From positions 62,001-126,000 of the forward strand of contig JAPOVT010000018.1 in NCBI GenBank assembly GCA_026708015.1: DNA of 64,000 nucleotides, in the 5' to 3' direction. Source of the DNA: a bacterium (lineage in GTDB: Bacteria; Actinomycetota; Acidimicrobiia; Acidimicrobiales; Bin134). The position numbers and the translations under genes were made by a program. The notes under the pieces are model-generated. The model was given only the letters and a program-made list of their open reading frames with translations. It searched no databases and was not told the origin of the DNA. Below are positions 45,884 through 53,153 of this stretch, one piece after another (position 1 is the stretch's first letter; each line of letters opens with the position of its first letter).

Positions 45884-46192
45884 ATGGAGCAAGATCGATT
45901 GGCCAACCTGAATCAAGGAGACCGTCCACCCAGTTCAGTTGAAGCAGTGGTCTGGGACCTCGACGACACTCTCATTGTCGAGCGGCCCGCCGCCGAAGCA
46001 GCGGTGGCCGCGACATGCCAGCAGGCCGCCATCGTGCTCGGCGGCGACCCGAATCAACTCGAGCAAGATGTCTTCGACGAGGCCCAGTCCCAATGGTGGA
46101 GCCTGCCCACCATCGTCGCTGGCGAGATCGGCATCGCCAAACCCAACCGCTCTCCCCGAAGGCCAATACAGTGTCATTTCCACCCTCCATGA
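45884..46192 (+). pseudogene. Truncated HAD-family hydrolase
   Basis: About 100 residues. EAVVWDLDDTLIVERPAAEAAVA is the start of a HAD hydrolase: the DxDxT nucleophile motif is intact. The cap region starts, then homology-like text ends near EIGIAKPN and a short unrelated tail leads to a stop. Motifs II-IV are absent here and in the following bases, so this is an N-terminal remnant. It is divergent from the DUF222 gene and just precedes the toxin-antitoxin pair, whose arrival may have cut it. Confidence 0.7.
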
Positions 46193-46284
46193 AGTTCAGC
46201 AGTACCTATCGACCGGGCCAGATCGAAGTACTTGACCACCGCGGACGTTGCGCAAATTTCGAAGGGATGCACTTCCGGCTCTAT

Positions 46285-46301
46285 GTCTACAATATGTAGA
46301 C
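46285..46301. promoter_or_regulatory. Palindromic operator over the toxin-antitoxin promoter
   Basis: GTCTACA-ATA-TGTAGAC is a perfect 7-bp inverted repeat. It contains TACAAT (46288-46293), a good -10, with the antitoxin ATG 15 bases further on. Such an operator over the -10 fits autorepression by the antitoxin or toxin-antitoxin complex. Confidence 0.7.
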
Positions 46302-46308
46302 TGCTCTT

Positions 46309-46545
46309 ATGAAGACCACCACGATCCGCGTGGACACAAGTACTCACGCTCGACTGCTTGAGTTGAGCCGCGATGCCGAAACCTCCCTTGTCGCCACAGT
46401 TCGAGACGCCGCTGAGGCTCTTTGGCGGCAGCGGTTCGCTCGCGAAGTGATGAGGCAGCTCAACGAGTTGCGTCAAGATCCCGAAGCCTGGCAGGAGTAC
46501 CTGGCTGAGGCTGAAGAGACCTACGTCGCCGATGGCATCGGTTGA
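46309..46545 (+). CDS. Antitoxin of a MazEF/PemIK-like module
   Basis: 78 residues. MKTTTIRVDTSTHARLLELSRD has the ribbon-helix-helix pattern (a beta strand TTIRV and two helices) used for DNA binding by antitoxins. The C-terminal half, rich in Glu and Trp (DPEAWQEYLAEAEETY), would wrap the toxin. It overlaps the toxin gene by 14 bases. The palindrome upstream is the likely operator. No Shine-Dalgarno is seen, so a near-leaderless start is likely. Confidence 0.8.
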   Translation: MKTTTIRVDTSTHARLLELSRDAETSLVATVRDAAEALWRQRFAREVMRQLNELRQDPEAWQEYLAEAEETYVADGIG

Positions 46546-46888
46546 CGAGCTATGTCTGATTGACTTCGGAGAGCGCCATCCAGGAGAGCCGGGGTCCATT
46601 CGACCAGCTCTCGTCATTGGGCCATCCCCTATCTTCAGCCAACCGGACCAATCAGATATCGAGCTTCCCTTCATAGTCGTCGTGCCGCTGACAACCACCT
46701 ACCGCGGCCTGCCGTTTCATGTTGAACTGGAAGCCACCCAATTCAACGGCCTTTCTGAGGCCAGCTTCGTTCAATGCGAACTCATCCGGTCAGTAAATCG
46801 CAAGCGCCTTATCCATCGCTTGGGAATCCTGGAGCCCGACCCAAGTCACCAAGTGGCCGCGGTGATCAAGACGCTCTTGAACTACTAG
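46532..46888 (+). CDS. MazF/PemK-like mRNA-interferase toxin
   Basis: 118 residues. GEPGSIRPALVIG is the loop and strand that carry the active-site Arg of the MazF/PemK fold; VVVPLTTTYRGLP and SEASFVQCELIRSVNRKRL match later conserved strands. Members are sequence-specific RNases that arrest translation until bound by the antitoxin. The gene directly overlaps its antitoxin gene. Length is normal and no damage is visible. Confidence 0.82.
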   Translation: MASVDELCLIDFGERHPGEPGSIRPALVIGPSPIFSQPDQSDIELPFIVVVPLTTTYRGLPFHVELEATQFNGLSEASFVQCELIRSVNRKRLIHRLGILEPDPSHQVAAVIKTLLNY

Positions 46889-46901
46889 CCCACGTAGCCC
46901 C

Positions 46902-47660
46902 TCAGGGGATGAGGGTGATTTGGGAGTCGAGCCAGCCTAGGAGGATGGCGATGCAGCGAGGGTCGGAGTGGAGGCGGTGGCCGGCACCGCTGATGATGCG
47001 CATACCGGCATCACCGTGGGCGTCGGCGATAACTCGGGCGTCGAGGGGCGACACTTCCCGGTCGTCGGAGCCGTGCAGCACCAGCATTGGCCGGGGAGCG
47101 ATTTCAGCAGCGCACCGGTCAATTCGGATCGACCCGACAGCCTTGGCCCAAGAATCGACCGAAGCGGGGTAGTCGGGAGTGGAGATGATTCCCAGCGAGC
47201 GGGAGTACTCCACTACCCCGGAGGCATCCAGGCCCCAATGGGCGAAGTCCACCGGCGCTCCCATGGTGGCCACTCCTCGCACCCGGAGGTCTTCTTGGGC
47301 TACATGGGCCGCGAGCGCGCCGCCGATGCCGAATCCCGCCAGCCGAACCCCTTCAATCTCCTCGAGTCCGTCGAGGTGGTCCACTGCACTGCGGACGTCG
47401 TCGGTCCATCCGTCCAGGGAGAAATCCCCCTCGCTGTCACCGCAGCCGCGATAGTTGAGCACTAGCGCAATCCACTCCATGTTTTGTGCTATTCGATCAG
47501 CCAGGGGGTAGAGCCGGTCGGCGGCCCTCTTGCCACCGTTGGCCGCCGATGGAAATGCGGGGCACAGCACCACACCGGGCAGCGCCCTCATCCGCCGGCT
47601 CCCCGGCAGCGCCAAGTACCCGGCAAGCTTGAGGCCGTCGGAAGTCTGCCAGTGAATCAC
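46902..47660 (-). CDS. Alpha/beta-hydrolase-fold protein with altered nucleophile elbow
   Basis: 252 residues. The fold markers are an oxyanion strand VVLCPAFPS, NYRGCGDSEGDF, the elbow AGFGIGGALA, HGSDDREVSP with the acid, and GAGHRLHSDPR with the His. In the elbow the usual GxSxG is GFGIGG, so Gly replaces the nucleophile Ser. The protein may therefore be catalytically different or a binding protein. It overlaps the small gene upstream by four bases and converges on the toxin gene. Confidence 0.82.
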   Translation of the reverse strand: MIHWQTSDGLKLAGYLALPGSRRMRALPGVVLCPAFPSAANGGKRAADRLYPLADRIAQNMEWIALVLNYRGCGDSEGDFSLDGWTDDVRSAVDHLDGLEEIEGVRLAGFGIGGALAAHVAQEDLRVRGVATMGAPVDFAHWGLDASGVVEYSRSLGIISTPDYPASVDSWAKAVGSIRIDRCAAEIAPRPMLVLHGSDDREVSPLDARVIADAHGDAGMRIISGAGHRLHSDPRCIAILLGWLDSQITLIP

Positions 47661-47848
47661 ACCGACCGAGGCTGATAACCGCGGTTTCGGGCTTCAGCTA
47701 ATGAGTCAGGTCCGAACACCAAGTACTGCTCCGACGCCACCAGCTCCTCGATGACCGACTCGTCGCTCACCTCATCCAGGTCGTACACCACTTGGGACCG
47801 CTTGTCCCCCACGTACCGGAAGCCTTCCAACGACCGAGGCCTGTCCAT
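47657..47848 (-). CDS. Small conserved actinobacterial protein
   Basis: 63 residues: RPRSLEGFRYVGDKRSQVVYDLDE, read as two blocks, then FGPDSLAEARNRGY. The text is compact and polar, with the look of a conserved small protein in Actinobacteria with no known role. It overlaps the hydrolase by four bases, so the two are probably co-translated. Confidence 0.65.
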   Translation of the reverse strand: MDRPRSLEGFRYVGDKRSQVVYDLDEVSDESVIEELVASEQYLVFGPDSLAEARNRGYQPRSV

Positions 47849-47868
47849 TGCCTAACCGTACCCTTCCG

Positions 47869-48321
47869 CTACTCGGATTCCTCGGCTGGAGGACCGAGGG
47901 CACCGATCGCCTTCAGGTATTGGCTCTCGAGGTCGAGCACCACAACCACGTCGAGGGCGTCGATGTCCCGATCTGACTCCGAGGCCTTGGCCAGCACATA
48001 GTCCACCGAGTCGTCGTCGCTGGTGACGACCTTCTCCTCCCGGCCTTCCGCTTCAGTGGCCGTCACATCCCCCCGACCGTAGGTGGCCGATCCCCGCAAC
48101 CGCAGGTGGTCCAGCCGCCAAAGCAAGATCTCCTGCACGTCGTCGTAGCTCAACTTGGCCGAGAGGGCGTCAGGCAGGCGCTCGGCCACAAAGTCCACCG
48201 CCTCGAACAGGTCGTACACCGCTCGAGCCCGGGTGTGGGACAAACGAGATGACACCCGCATCACCGCATAGGCGGCCAGCCCGACCACCAAGACCGCGGC
48301 GAGGACGATTAGGAGCGTCAG
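47869..48321 (-). CDS. Membrane-anchored conserved hypothetical protein
   Basis: About 150 residues. The N-terminus is a membrane segment (LTLLIVLAAVLVVGLAAYAV) followed by a soluble part with DALSAKLSYDDVQEILLWRLDHLR and a Glu-rich end. The open frame runs far upstream as a shadow of the acyl-CoA dehydrogenase. No ATG, GTG or TTG precedes the whole membrane segment, so a CTG at 48321 (overlapping the upstream TGA) or a shorter N-terminus is used. Function unknown. Confidence 0.55.
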   Translation of the reverse strand: MTLLIVLAAVLVVGLAAYAVMRVSSRLSHTRARAVYDLFEAVDFVAERLPDALSAKLSYDDVQEILLWRLDHLRLRGSATYGRGDVTATEAEGREEKVVTSDDDSVDYVLAKASESDRDIDALDVVVVLDLESQYLKAIGALGPPAEESE

Positions 48322-49433
48322 ATGCCGATGCGCTGAGCGAGTAGCTCGCGGTGGTACGTGGGATCGCCGAACAGCAGCTCCGACGACTTGGCCCGCTTGA
48401 AATAGAGGTGGGCGGGATGCTCCCAGGTGAAGCCGATCCCCCCGTGGATCTGAATGTTCTCCGCCGAAGCGTGGAAGTAGGCCTCCGAGCAGTAGGCCTT
48501 GGCCAGGCTGGCCACCGATGGGAGCTCGTCGTTCAGCTCCGAGGCGCACCAGCCGGCGTAGTAGGCAGCCGACTTGGCTGACTCCACTTCCAGCAGCATG
48601 TCGGCGCACTTGTGCTTGATGGCCTGGAACGACCCGATGGGCCGGCCGAACTGCACCCGGTCTTTGGCGTACTGAACCGACATGTCCAAGCACATTTGGG
48701 CCCCGCCCACCTGCTCGGCGGCCAGGGCCACCGCCGCCAGGTCGAGCACCCGCTCCAGCACGGCCCAGCCCCCGCCTTCGGCACCGATCAGCGTGACCGG
48801 GGTGTTGTCGAAGTCCAGGCGGGCCTGCTTGCGGGTCTGGTCCATGGTGGACAGTGCGGTGCTGGTCAAGCCGTCTGCGTCGCTGGGACACCAGAACAGG
48901 CTCACCCCACCGGCGGTGCGGGCGGCCACCAGCACCACATCGGCGGTATGGCCGTCGATCACGAACATCTTGGTGCCGCTGATGCGCCAGCCGTCGCCGT
49001 CGGCAGCGGCCTCCACTGTGATGCCCGACTCGTCCCAGCGGCCGTTCTCCTCGGTGAACGCCAGCGCGGCCACCGTCTCCCCGCCGGCGATTCCGGGCAG
49101 AAGGGCGGCCTTGGCCTCCTCGTCGCCGCTGTGGATGAGGGCGTTGGCGGCCAGCACAACGCTGGAAAAGAACGGGGCGCACAGCAGGGCCCGGCCCATC
49201 TCCTCCAGCACCACGATCAGCTCGATATAGCTGAAGCCACTGCCCCCGTATTCCTCGGGGATGATGAGCCCCTGCAACCCAAGCTGCTCGGCCATCTGGT
49301 TCCACACGGCATCGTCGTAGCCCTTCTCGGTGTCCATCTGCTCTCGGACAGCCGATTCGGGGGATTTGTCCTCCAAGAACTGCCGGACAAAGCGTCGCAG
49401 CTCTTCTTGTTCCTCGCTGAAGGCAAAGTTCAC
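48318..49433 (-). CDS. Acyl-CoA dehydrogenase family protein
   Basis: 371 residues with a GTG start. FAFSEEQEELRRFVRQFLED opens the N-terminal helical domain. IPEEYGGSGFSY is the typical hinge, VAALAFTEENGRWD marks the FAD site, and YFHASAENIQIHGGIGFTWEHPAHLYFKRA, here in two blocks, the C-terminal domain. It should be a FAD enzyme that makes a 2,3-double bond in an acyl-CoA. Chain-length preference is not evident. Confidence 0.92.
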   Translation of the reverse strand: MNFAFSEEQEELRRFVRQFLEDKSPESAVREQMDTEKGYDDAVWNQMAEQLGLQGLIIPEEYGGSGFSYIELIVVLEEMGRALLCAPFFSSVVLAANALIHSGDEEAKAALLPGIAGGETVAALAFTEENGRWDESGITVEAAADGDGWRISGTKMFVIDGHTADVVLVAARTAGGVSLFWCPSDADGLTSTALSTMDQTRKQARLDFDNTPVTLIGAEGGGWAVLERVLDLAAVALAAEQVGGAQMCLDMSVQYAKDRVQFGRPIGSFQAIKHKCADMLLEVESAKSAAYYAGWCASELNDELPSVASLAKAYCSEAYFHASAENIQIHGGIGFTWEHPAHLYFKRAKSSELLFGDPTYHRELLAQRIGI

Positions 49434-49597
49434 GGCCTAGTTTCTACTAGACCACAACCCCGGTAGCCACGCCCGACCACTCTGCTCACCGATCGGTTCG
49501 CTGCCTCTACGTCAATGACCTGTCACTGACCCGCTAGATGGGGCACAATCGGAGTGTCAATCAGCATTCCCTGAGTCGGAGAGTGAGTAGCGCCGCT

Positions 49598-50206
49598 ATG
49601 ACCCTGCACTGGAAAGATACCCAGGCCGAGATCCACAAAGTGGTGGTGGGTCCGATGGACAACAACGTGTTCGTCGTCCGCTGCCGCGAAACCGGCGATG
49701 CAGTGCTGATCGACGCGGCCAACGAGCACGAGCGGCTGCTGGAGCTGTGCTCGTCGCTCGGGGTCCGCACCGTTCTGGAGACCCACGGGCACTGGGACCA
49801 CATCCAGGCCATCCCCGCGGTGCGCGATGCCGGCTATGAGGTGGGGGTGACCGCCGAGGATGCCGCCATGCTCGGCTCCTACGACTACCTGCTGGAGGAC
49901 GAGTCGGTGATCGAGGTTGGCCAGCTCCGGCTGCACTGCATCCACACGCCGGGCCACACCCCGGGATCGATGTCGTTCCGCCTGGAGGGCTCGCCCATCT
50001 TGTTCTCGGGCGACACCCTCTTTCCCGGCGGACCCGGCGCCACTGGCTTCGAGGGCGGCGACTTCGACACCATCATCGAGTCAATTGAGCAGCGGATGTT
50101 CTCCCCGCTCCCCGCCGACACCGTGGTGCTGCCCGGCCACGGCGATCAGACCACCATCGGCACCGAGACTCCCCATCTCCAAGAGTGGATCGACCGGGGC
50201 TGGTAG
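49598..50206 (+). CDS. MBL-fold hydrolase, glyoxalase II-like
   Basis: 202 residues from the ATG at 49598. The upstream extension to 49538 is not conserved in style. Metal motifs are THGHWDHIQ (HxHxDH), TPGHTPGS, SGDTLFPGG and PGHGDQT. The fold and motif order match small cytosolic glyoxalase II-like hydrolases that cleave thioesters such as S-lactoyl thiols. No dioxygenase or rhodanese domain is fused. It is just upstream of the sufC2-sufS-sufU group. Confidence 0.87.
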   Translation: MTLHWKDTQAEIHKVVVGPMDNNVFVVRCRETGDAVLIDAANEHERLLELCSSLGVRTVLETHGHWDHIQAIPAVRDAGYEVGVTAEDAAMLGSYDYLLEDESVIEVGQLRLHCIHTPGHTPGSMSFRLEGSPILFSGDTLFPGGPGATGFEGGDFDTIIESIEQRMFSPLPADTVVLPGHGDQTTIGTETPHLQEWIDRGW

Positions 50207-50265
50207 GCGTATTCGTCGGTGCGCCATACCGCTTTCCAGTGATAGGGATCACAGGCCCTCCGACG

Positions 50266-50271
50266 TAGACT
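50266..50271 (+). promoter_or_regulatory. Probable -10 box of a leaderless promoter for sufC2
   Basis: TAGACT followed by exactly six bases and the sufC2 GTG. The same TAGACT occurs upstream of sufU. The spacing fits a leaderless transcript. A -35 is not evident. Confidence 0.45.
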
Positions 50272-50277
50272 GATCTG

Positions 50278-51036
50278 GTGAGCCCGCCCGAGGCCCCGCT
50301 CTTCGAGGTCGAGAACCTGCACGTCGCCACGGCTGAAGACGGCATCCCGATCCTGTCGGGCATTGATCTCACCATTCGAGCGGGTGAGGTACACGCCCTC
50401 ATGGGGCCCAACGGCTCGGGCAAGTCAACCCTGGCCAGCGCGCTGTTGGCCAGCCCGGAGTACGAGGTGACCGGGGGACGGATCTGCTTCAAAGGCGACG
50501 ACATCACCGACTGGCCCGCCGACGTTCGGGGCAAGGCCGGGCTGTTTCTGGCCTTCCAATACCCCCAGGAGTTCCCTGGCGTGTCGGTGATGAACTTCCT
50601 GCGTCAGGCCTTGTCGGCTCGCAAGGGCATCGACTTGTCGGTGCTGGAACTGCGTCTGGCCGTGATGGAGTGGATGGAGCGGTTTGACATGGACCCGTCA
50701 TTCGCCGACCGCTACCTCAACGACGGGTTCTCCGGGGGCGAGAAGAAGCGCAACGAGGTGCTTCAACTGGCCATCTTGGAACCGGAAATGGCCATCTTGG
50801 ACGAGACCGACTCCGGCTTGGACATCGACGCGCTGAAGATCGTGGCCAGCGGGGTGCAGGAAGTGATGACCTCCCGGTCGGAGATGGGGGTGCTGGCCAT
50901 CACCCACTTCCGGCGACTGCTCGACCATTTGGCCCCCAACCACGTCCATATCCTGATGAACGGCAAGATCGCGGCCAGCGGCGGCTTCGAGTTGGCCGCT
51001 CAGCTGGACGCTGAGGGGTACGAGGCATGGCGCTAG
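50278..51036 (+). CDS. sufC: SUF Fe-S assembly ATPase, SufC paralog 2
   Basis: 252 residues of the ABC ATPase family. Walker A GPNGSGKST, signature SGGEKKR and Walker B MAILDETDSGLD are intact; the SufC-type region YPQEFPGVSV and the end with AAQLDAEGYEAW fit SufC. It should bind a SufB/SufD-type partner and power cluster assembly. It overlaps sufS by 10 bases. A second SufC is encoded on the minus strand at 55892-56716, closer to sufB and sufD. Confidence 0.92.
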   Translation: MSPPEAPLFEVENLHVATAEDGIPILSGIDLTIRAGEVHALMGPNGSGKSTLASALLASPEYEVTGGRICFKGDDITDWPADVRGKAGLFLAFQYPQEFPGVSVMNFLRQALSARKGIDLSVLELRLAVMEWMERFDMDPSFADRYLNDGFSGGEKKRNEVLQLAILEPEMAILDETDSGLDIDALKIVASGVQEVMTSRSEMGVLAITHFRRLLDHLAPNHVHILMNGKIAASGGFELAAQLDAEGYEAWR

Positions 51037-52259
51037 ACCCAGGGGCCATCCGGGCCGACTTCCCCATCATGTGCCGGCAGGTACACGGCCGTCCTCTGGT
51101 GTATCTCGACTCGGCTGCCACCTCTCATAAGCCCAGGCCGGTGATCGACGCGGTTACCGACTACTACGAGCGCTTCAACTCCAACGTCCACCGGGGCTCC
51201 TACCAACTGGCGGTGGAAGCCACCGAGGCGCTGGAGCAGGCCCGGGCCAAGGTCGCCCAGTTCATCGGGGCCTCTCAGGACTCAGAGATCATCTTCGCCA
51301 AGAACGCCACCGAGGCCATCAACCTGGTGGCCCGAGCCTGGGGTCGGGCCAATCTGGGTCCGGGCGATCCGGTGGTGATCACCGAGTTGGAGCACCACGC
51401 CAACATCGTCCCCTGGCACATGCTGACCGCCGAGCAGGGCATCGATCTGCGCTGGATCCCCATCCGCAGCGATGGACATCTCGACTTGACCGACCTCGAC
51501 CGGCTGCTTGACGGCGCCCGGCTGCTGAGCGTGGCCGCGGTGTCCAATGTGCTGGGCACCATCAATCCCATCCGGCAGCTGGCCGACGCCGCCCACGAAG
51601 CCGGTGCCTTGATGATGGTGGACGCCAGCCAGTACACCCCCCATCTGCCCACCGATGTGATGGAGATGGGGGCCGACTTTGTGGCCTTCACCGGGCACAA
51701 GATGTGCGGCCCAACGGGAATCGGGGTGCTGTGGGCCAAGTCTGAGCTGCTGGAGGCCATGCCGCCGTTCCTGGGCGGGGGCGAGATGATCCTCAACGTG
51801 ACCAAGGAGGGCTTCAGCACCGCTGCGGTGCCGTGGAAGTTCGAGGCCGGAACTCCGCCCATCGCCGAGGCGGTCGGGCTGGGAGCGGCGGTGGACTATC
51901 TTAATGGGCTGGGAATGGAGCAGGTTCGAGAGCACGAGGTGGCCCTCACCGGCTATGCGCTGCGCACCTTGAACCAGCGCTACGGCGACGACATCACCAT
52001 CCACGGGCCAACCGAGCCGGCTGAGCGGGGCGGGGTGCTTTCGTTTGAGTACAAGGGGATCCATCCCCACGATGTGGCCCAGGTGCTGGACCGATCGGCG
52101 GTGTGCGTGCGGGCCGGCCACCACTGCGCCAAGCCGCTGATGCGGGTGCTGGGCTGCGCCGCCACCAGCCGGGCCTCGATGTACGTGTACAACGACGAGT
52201 CCGACGTGGATGCCCTGGCCGATGCCCTGGCCGATGCCGACGCCTTCTTCATTGAGTGA
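51027..52259 (+). CDS. sufS: Cysteine desulfurase SufS
   Basis: 410 residues of the class V aminotransferase fold, group II desulfurase. The PLP Lys is in FTGHKMCGPTG and the persulfide-accepting Cys is in VRAGHHCAKPLM. YLDSAATSHKP and the long ELEHHANIVPW block are conserved. It releases sulfur from cysteine and passes it to SufU. It lies between sufC2 and sufU, with 10 bases of overlap to sufC2. Confidence 0.95.
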   Translation: MALDPGAIRADFPIMCRQVHGRPLVYLDSAATSHKPRPVIDAVTDYYERFNSNVHRGSYQLAVEATEALEQARAKVAQFIGASQDSEIIFAKNATEAINLVARAWGRANLGPGDPVVITELEHHANIVPWHMLTAEQGIDLRWIPIRSDGHLDLTDLDRLLDGARLLSVAAVSNVLGTINPIRQLADAAHEAGALMMVDASQYTPHLPTDVMEMGADFVAFTGHKMCGPTGIGVLWAKSELLEAMPPFLGGGEMILNVTKEGFSTAAVPWKFEAGTPPIAEAVGLGAAVDYLNGLGMEQVREHEVALTGYALRTLNQRYGDDITIHGPTEPAERGGVLSFEYKGIHPHDVAQVLDRSAVCVRAGHHCAKPLMRVLGCAATSRASMYVYNDESDVDALADALADADAFFIE

Positions 52260-52304
52260 AGTCGCGGTCGGCAGAATGACTGCATATCTTCGGGCATTCA
52301 CCCG

Positions 52305-52310
52305 TAGACT
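52305..52310 (+). promoter_or_regulatory. Probable -10 box upstream of sufU
   Basis: TAGACT identical to the box before sufC2, with the sufU ATG 15 bases after its first base pair end. A transcript would have a very short leader. This could give sufU an own promoter besides read-through from sufS. Confidence 0.35.
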
Positions 52311-52324
52311 GTTGAACCGTCGCC

Positions 52325-52795
52325 ATGCCTGATCTTGAAGACCTCTATCGCGAGATCATCCTTGATCACTATCGCAATCCCCGCAATCGGGGTGAGCTGG
52401 ACACCCCGCCCGCCGTCCGGGCCGAGGGCTTCAATCCTCTGTGCGGCGACGAGGTCATCATCTACGTGCGCTTGGCCAACGGGGTGGTCGACGACATCAA
52501 GTTCGGAGGCCAGGGCTGCTCCATCAGCCAGGCCTCGTCGTCGATGATGTCGGCCATCGTCAAGGGCCGCACCACCGAGGAACTGCACCAACTCAACCGG
52601 GCCTTCAAGTCCATGATGTCCATCGAGCCCGACCCCGACGATCCCGCGCCGATCAACGGCAACGGCGCCGATATCAAGCTCGGCGATCTGGAAGCCCTCA
52701 AGGGCGTGGTCAAGTTCCCCGTCCGCATCAAGTGCGCCACTCTGTCGTGGCACACCCTCACCCAAGCCGTCGAAGAAGCCCAAGCCACCGCCTGA
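52325..52795 (+). CDS. sufU: SufU-type Fe-S assembly protein
   Basis: 156 residues. The three conserved Cys are present in NPLCGDEV, GQGCSISQ and IKCATLSW; the HYRNPRNRG start and ISQASSSMM are typical of SufU. In Gram-positive systems SufU is a zinc-dependent sulfur transfer partner of SufS rather than a true scaffold. It closes the plus-strand sufC2-sufS-sufU group. Confidence 0.95.
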   Translation: MPDLEDLYREIILDHYRNPRNRGELDTPPAVRAEGFNPLCGDEVIIYVRLANGVVDDIKFGGQGCSISQASSSMMSAIVKGRTTEELHQLNRAFKSMMSIEPDPDDPAPINGNGADIKLGDLEALKGVVKFPVRIKCATLSWHTLTQAVEEAQATA

Positions 52796-52802
52796 TATCG
52801 CC

Positions 52803-53069
52803 CGCGAGCAGGGCGCGGCCGAAGCAGGCGAGGTTGGGGCTTGGCTGGAGCGGGTGCTTGATTCCTGTGAAGTCCTGGCTGTTGACGCGGCCGCATTTCG
52901 CGAATGGGCCCAACTGATGCATCGGCAAGCCGACAAGCTGCTACAAGATGCCCTGATCGCCGCCGTCGCCATCGTCCACCGGCTCACCGTGGCCGCTCGA
53001 AGCACCCGCGGCTTCGATCACCTCAATGTGCCTGCGCTCAACTCTTTCGCCTGGTCTGCGACGACATAG
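52803..53069 (+). pseudogene. Remnant of a VapC/PIN-domain toxin
   Basis: The open frame, from upstream of the GTG at 52854, reads as the C-terminal two-thirds of a PIN-domain toxin: GEVGAWLERVL, LAVDAAAFREWAQL, then LLQDALIAAVAIVHRLTV, the usual helix with the catalytic Asp. The last motif, normally TRNxRDF, has decayed to ARSTRGF, losing the final acidic residue. No start and no N-terminal acidic motif are present, and no antitoxin gene is beside it. It is a degraded VapC fragment. Confidence 0.7.
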
Positions 53070-53103
53070 GCGCCCGCTTGGCCATGGGAATTGGAAACTT
53101 GCC

Positions 53104-53118
53104 GGGGGGGGGGGGGGG
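53104..53118 (+). repeat. Poly-G tract of 15 at a promoter
   Basis: Fifteen consecutive G, then 13 bases, then CATAAT (53132-53137), a likely -10 for the RCC1-like gene. A -35 at normal 17-bp spacing would fall inside the tract. A C6 run (53127-53132) lies between. Such a homopolymer is prone to slippage in replication, so it may tune promoter spacing, or the reading frame if a TTG start at 53091 is used. Confidence 0.75.
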
Positions 53119-53153
53119 TATCGTCGCCCCCCATAATCTTGGATTCCACATGG

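Noticed and set aside
48322..49305. Long minus-strand ORF covering the acyl-CoA dehydrogenase
   Set aside because: Gly/Arg-rich shadow in another frame; only its last 150 codons are a plausible separate gene.
53091..53153. Start of the RCC1-like gene at 53091
   Set aside because: It is a TTG without a ribosome site, it would place poly-Gly before the signal peptide, and the GTG at 53154 gives a proper signal peptide.
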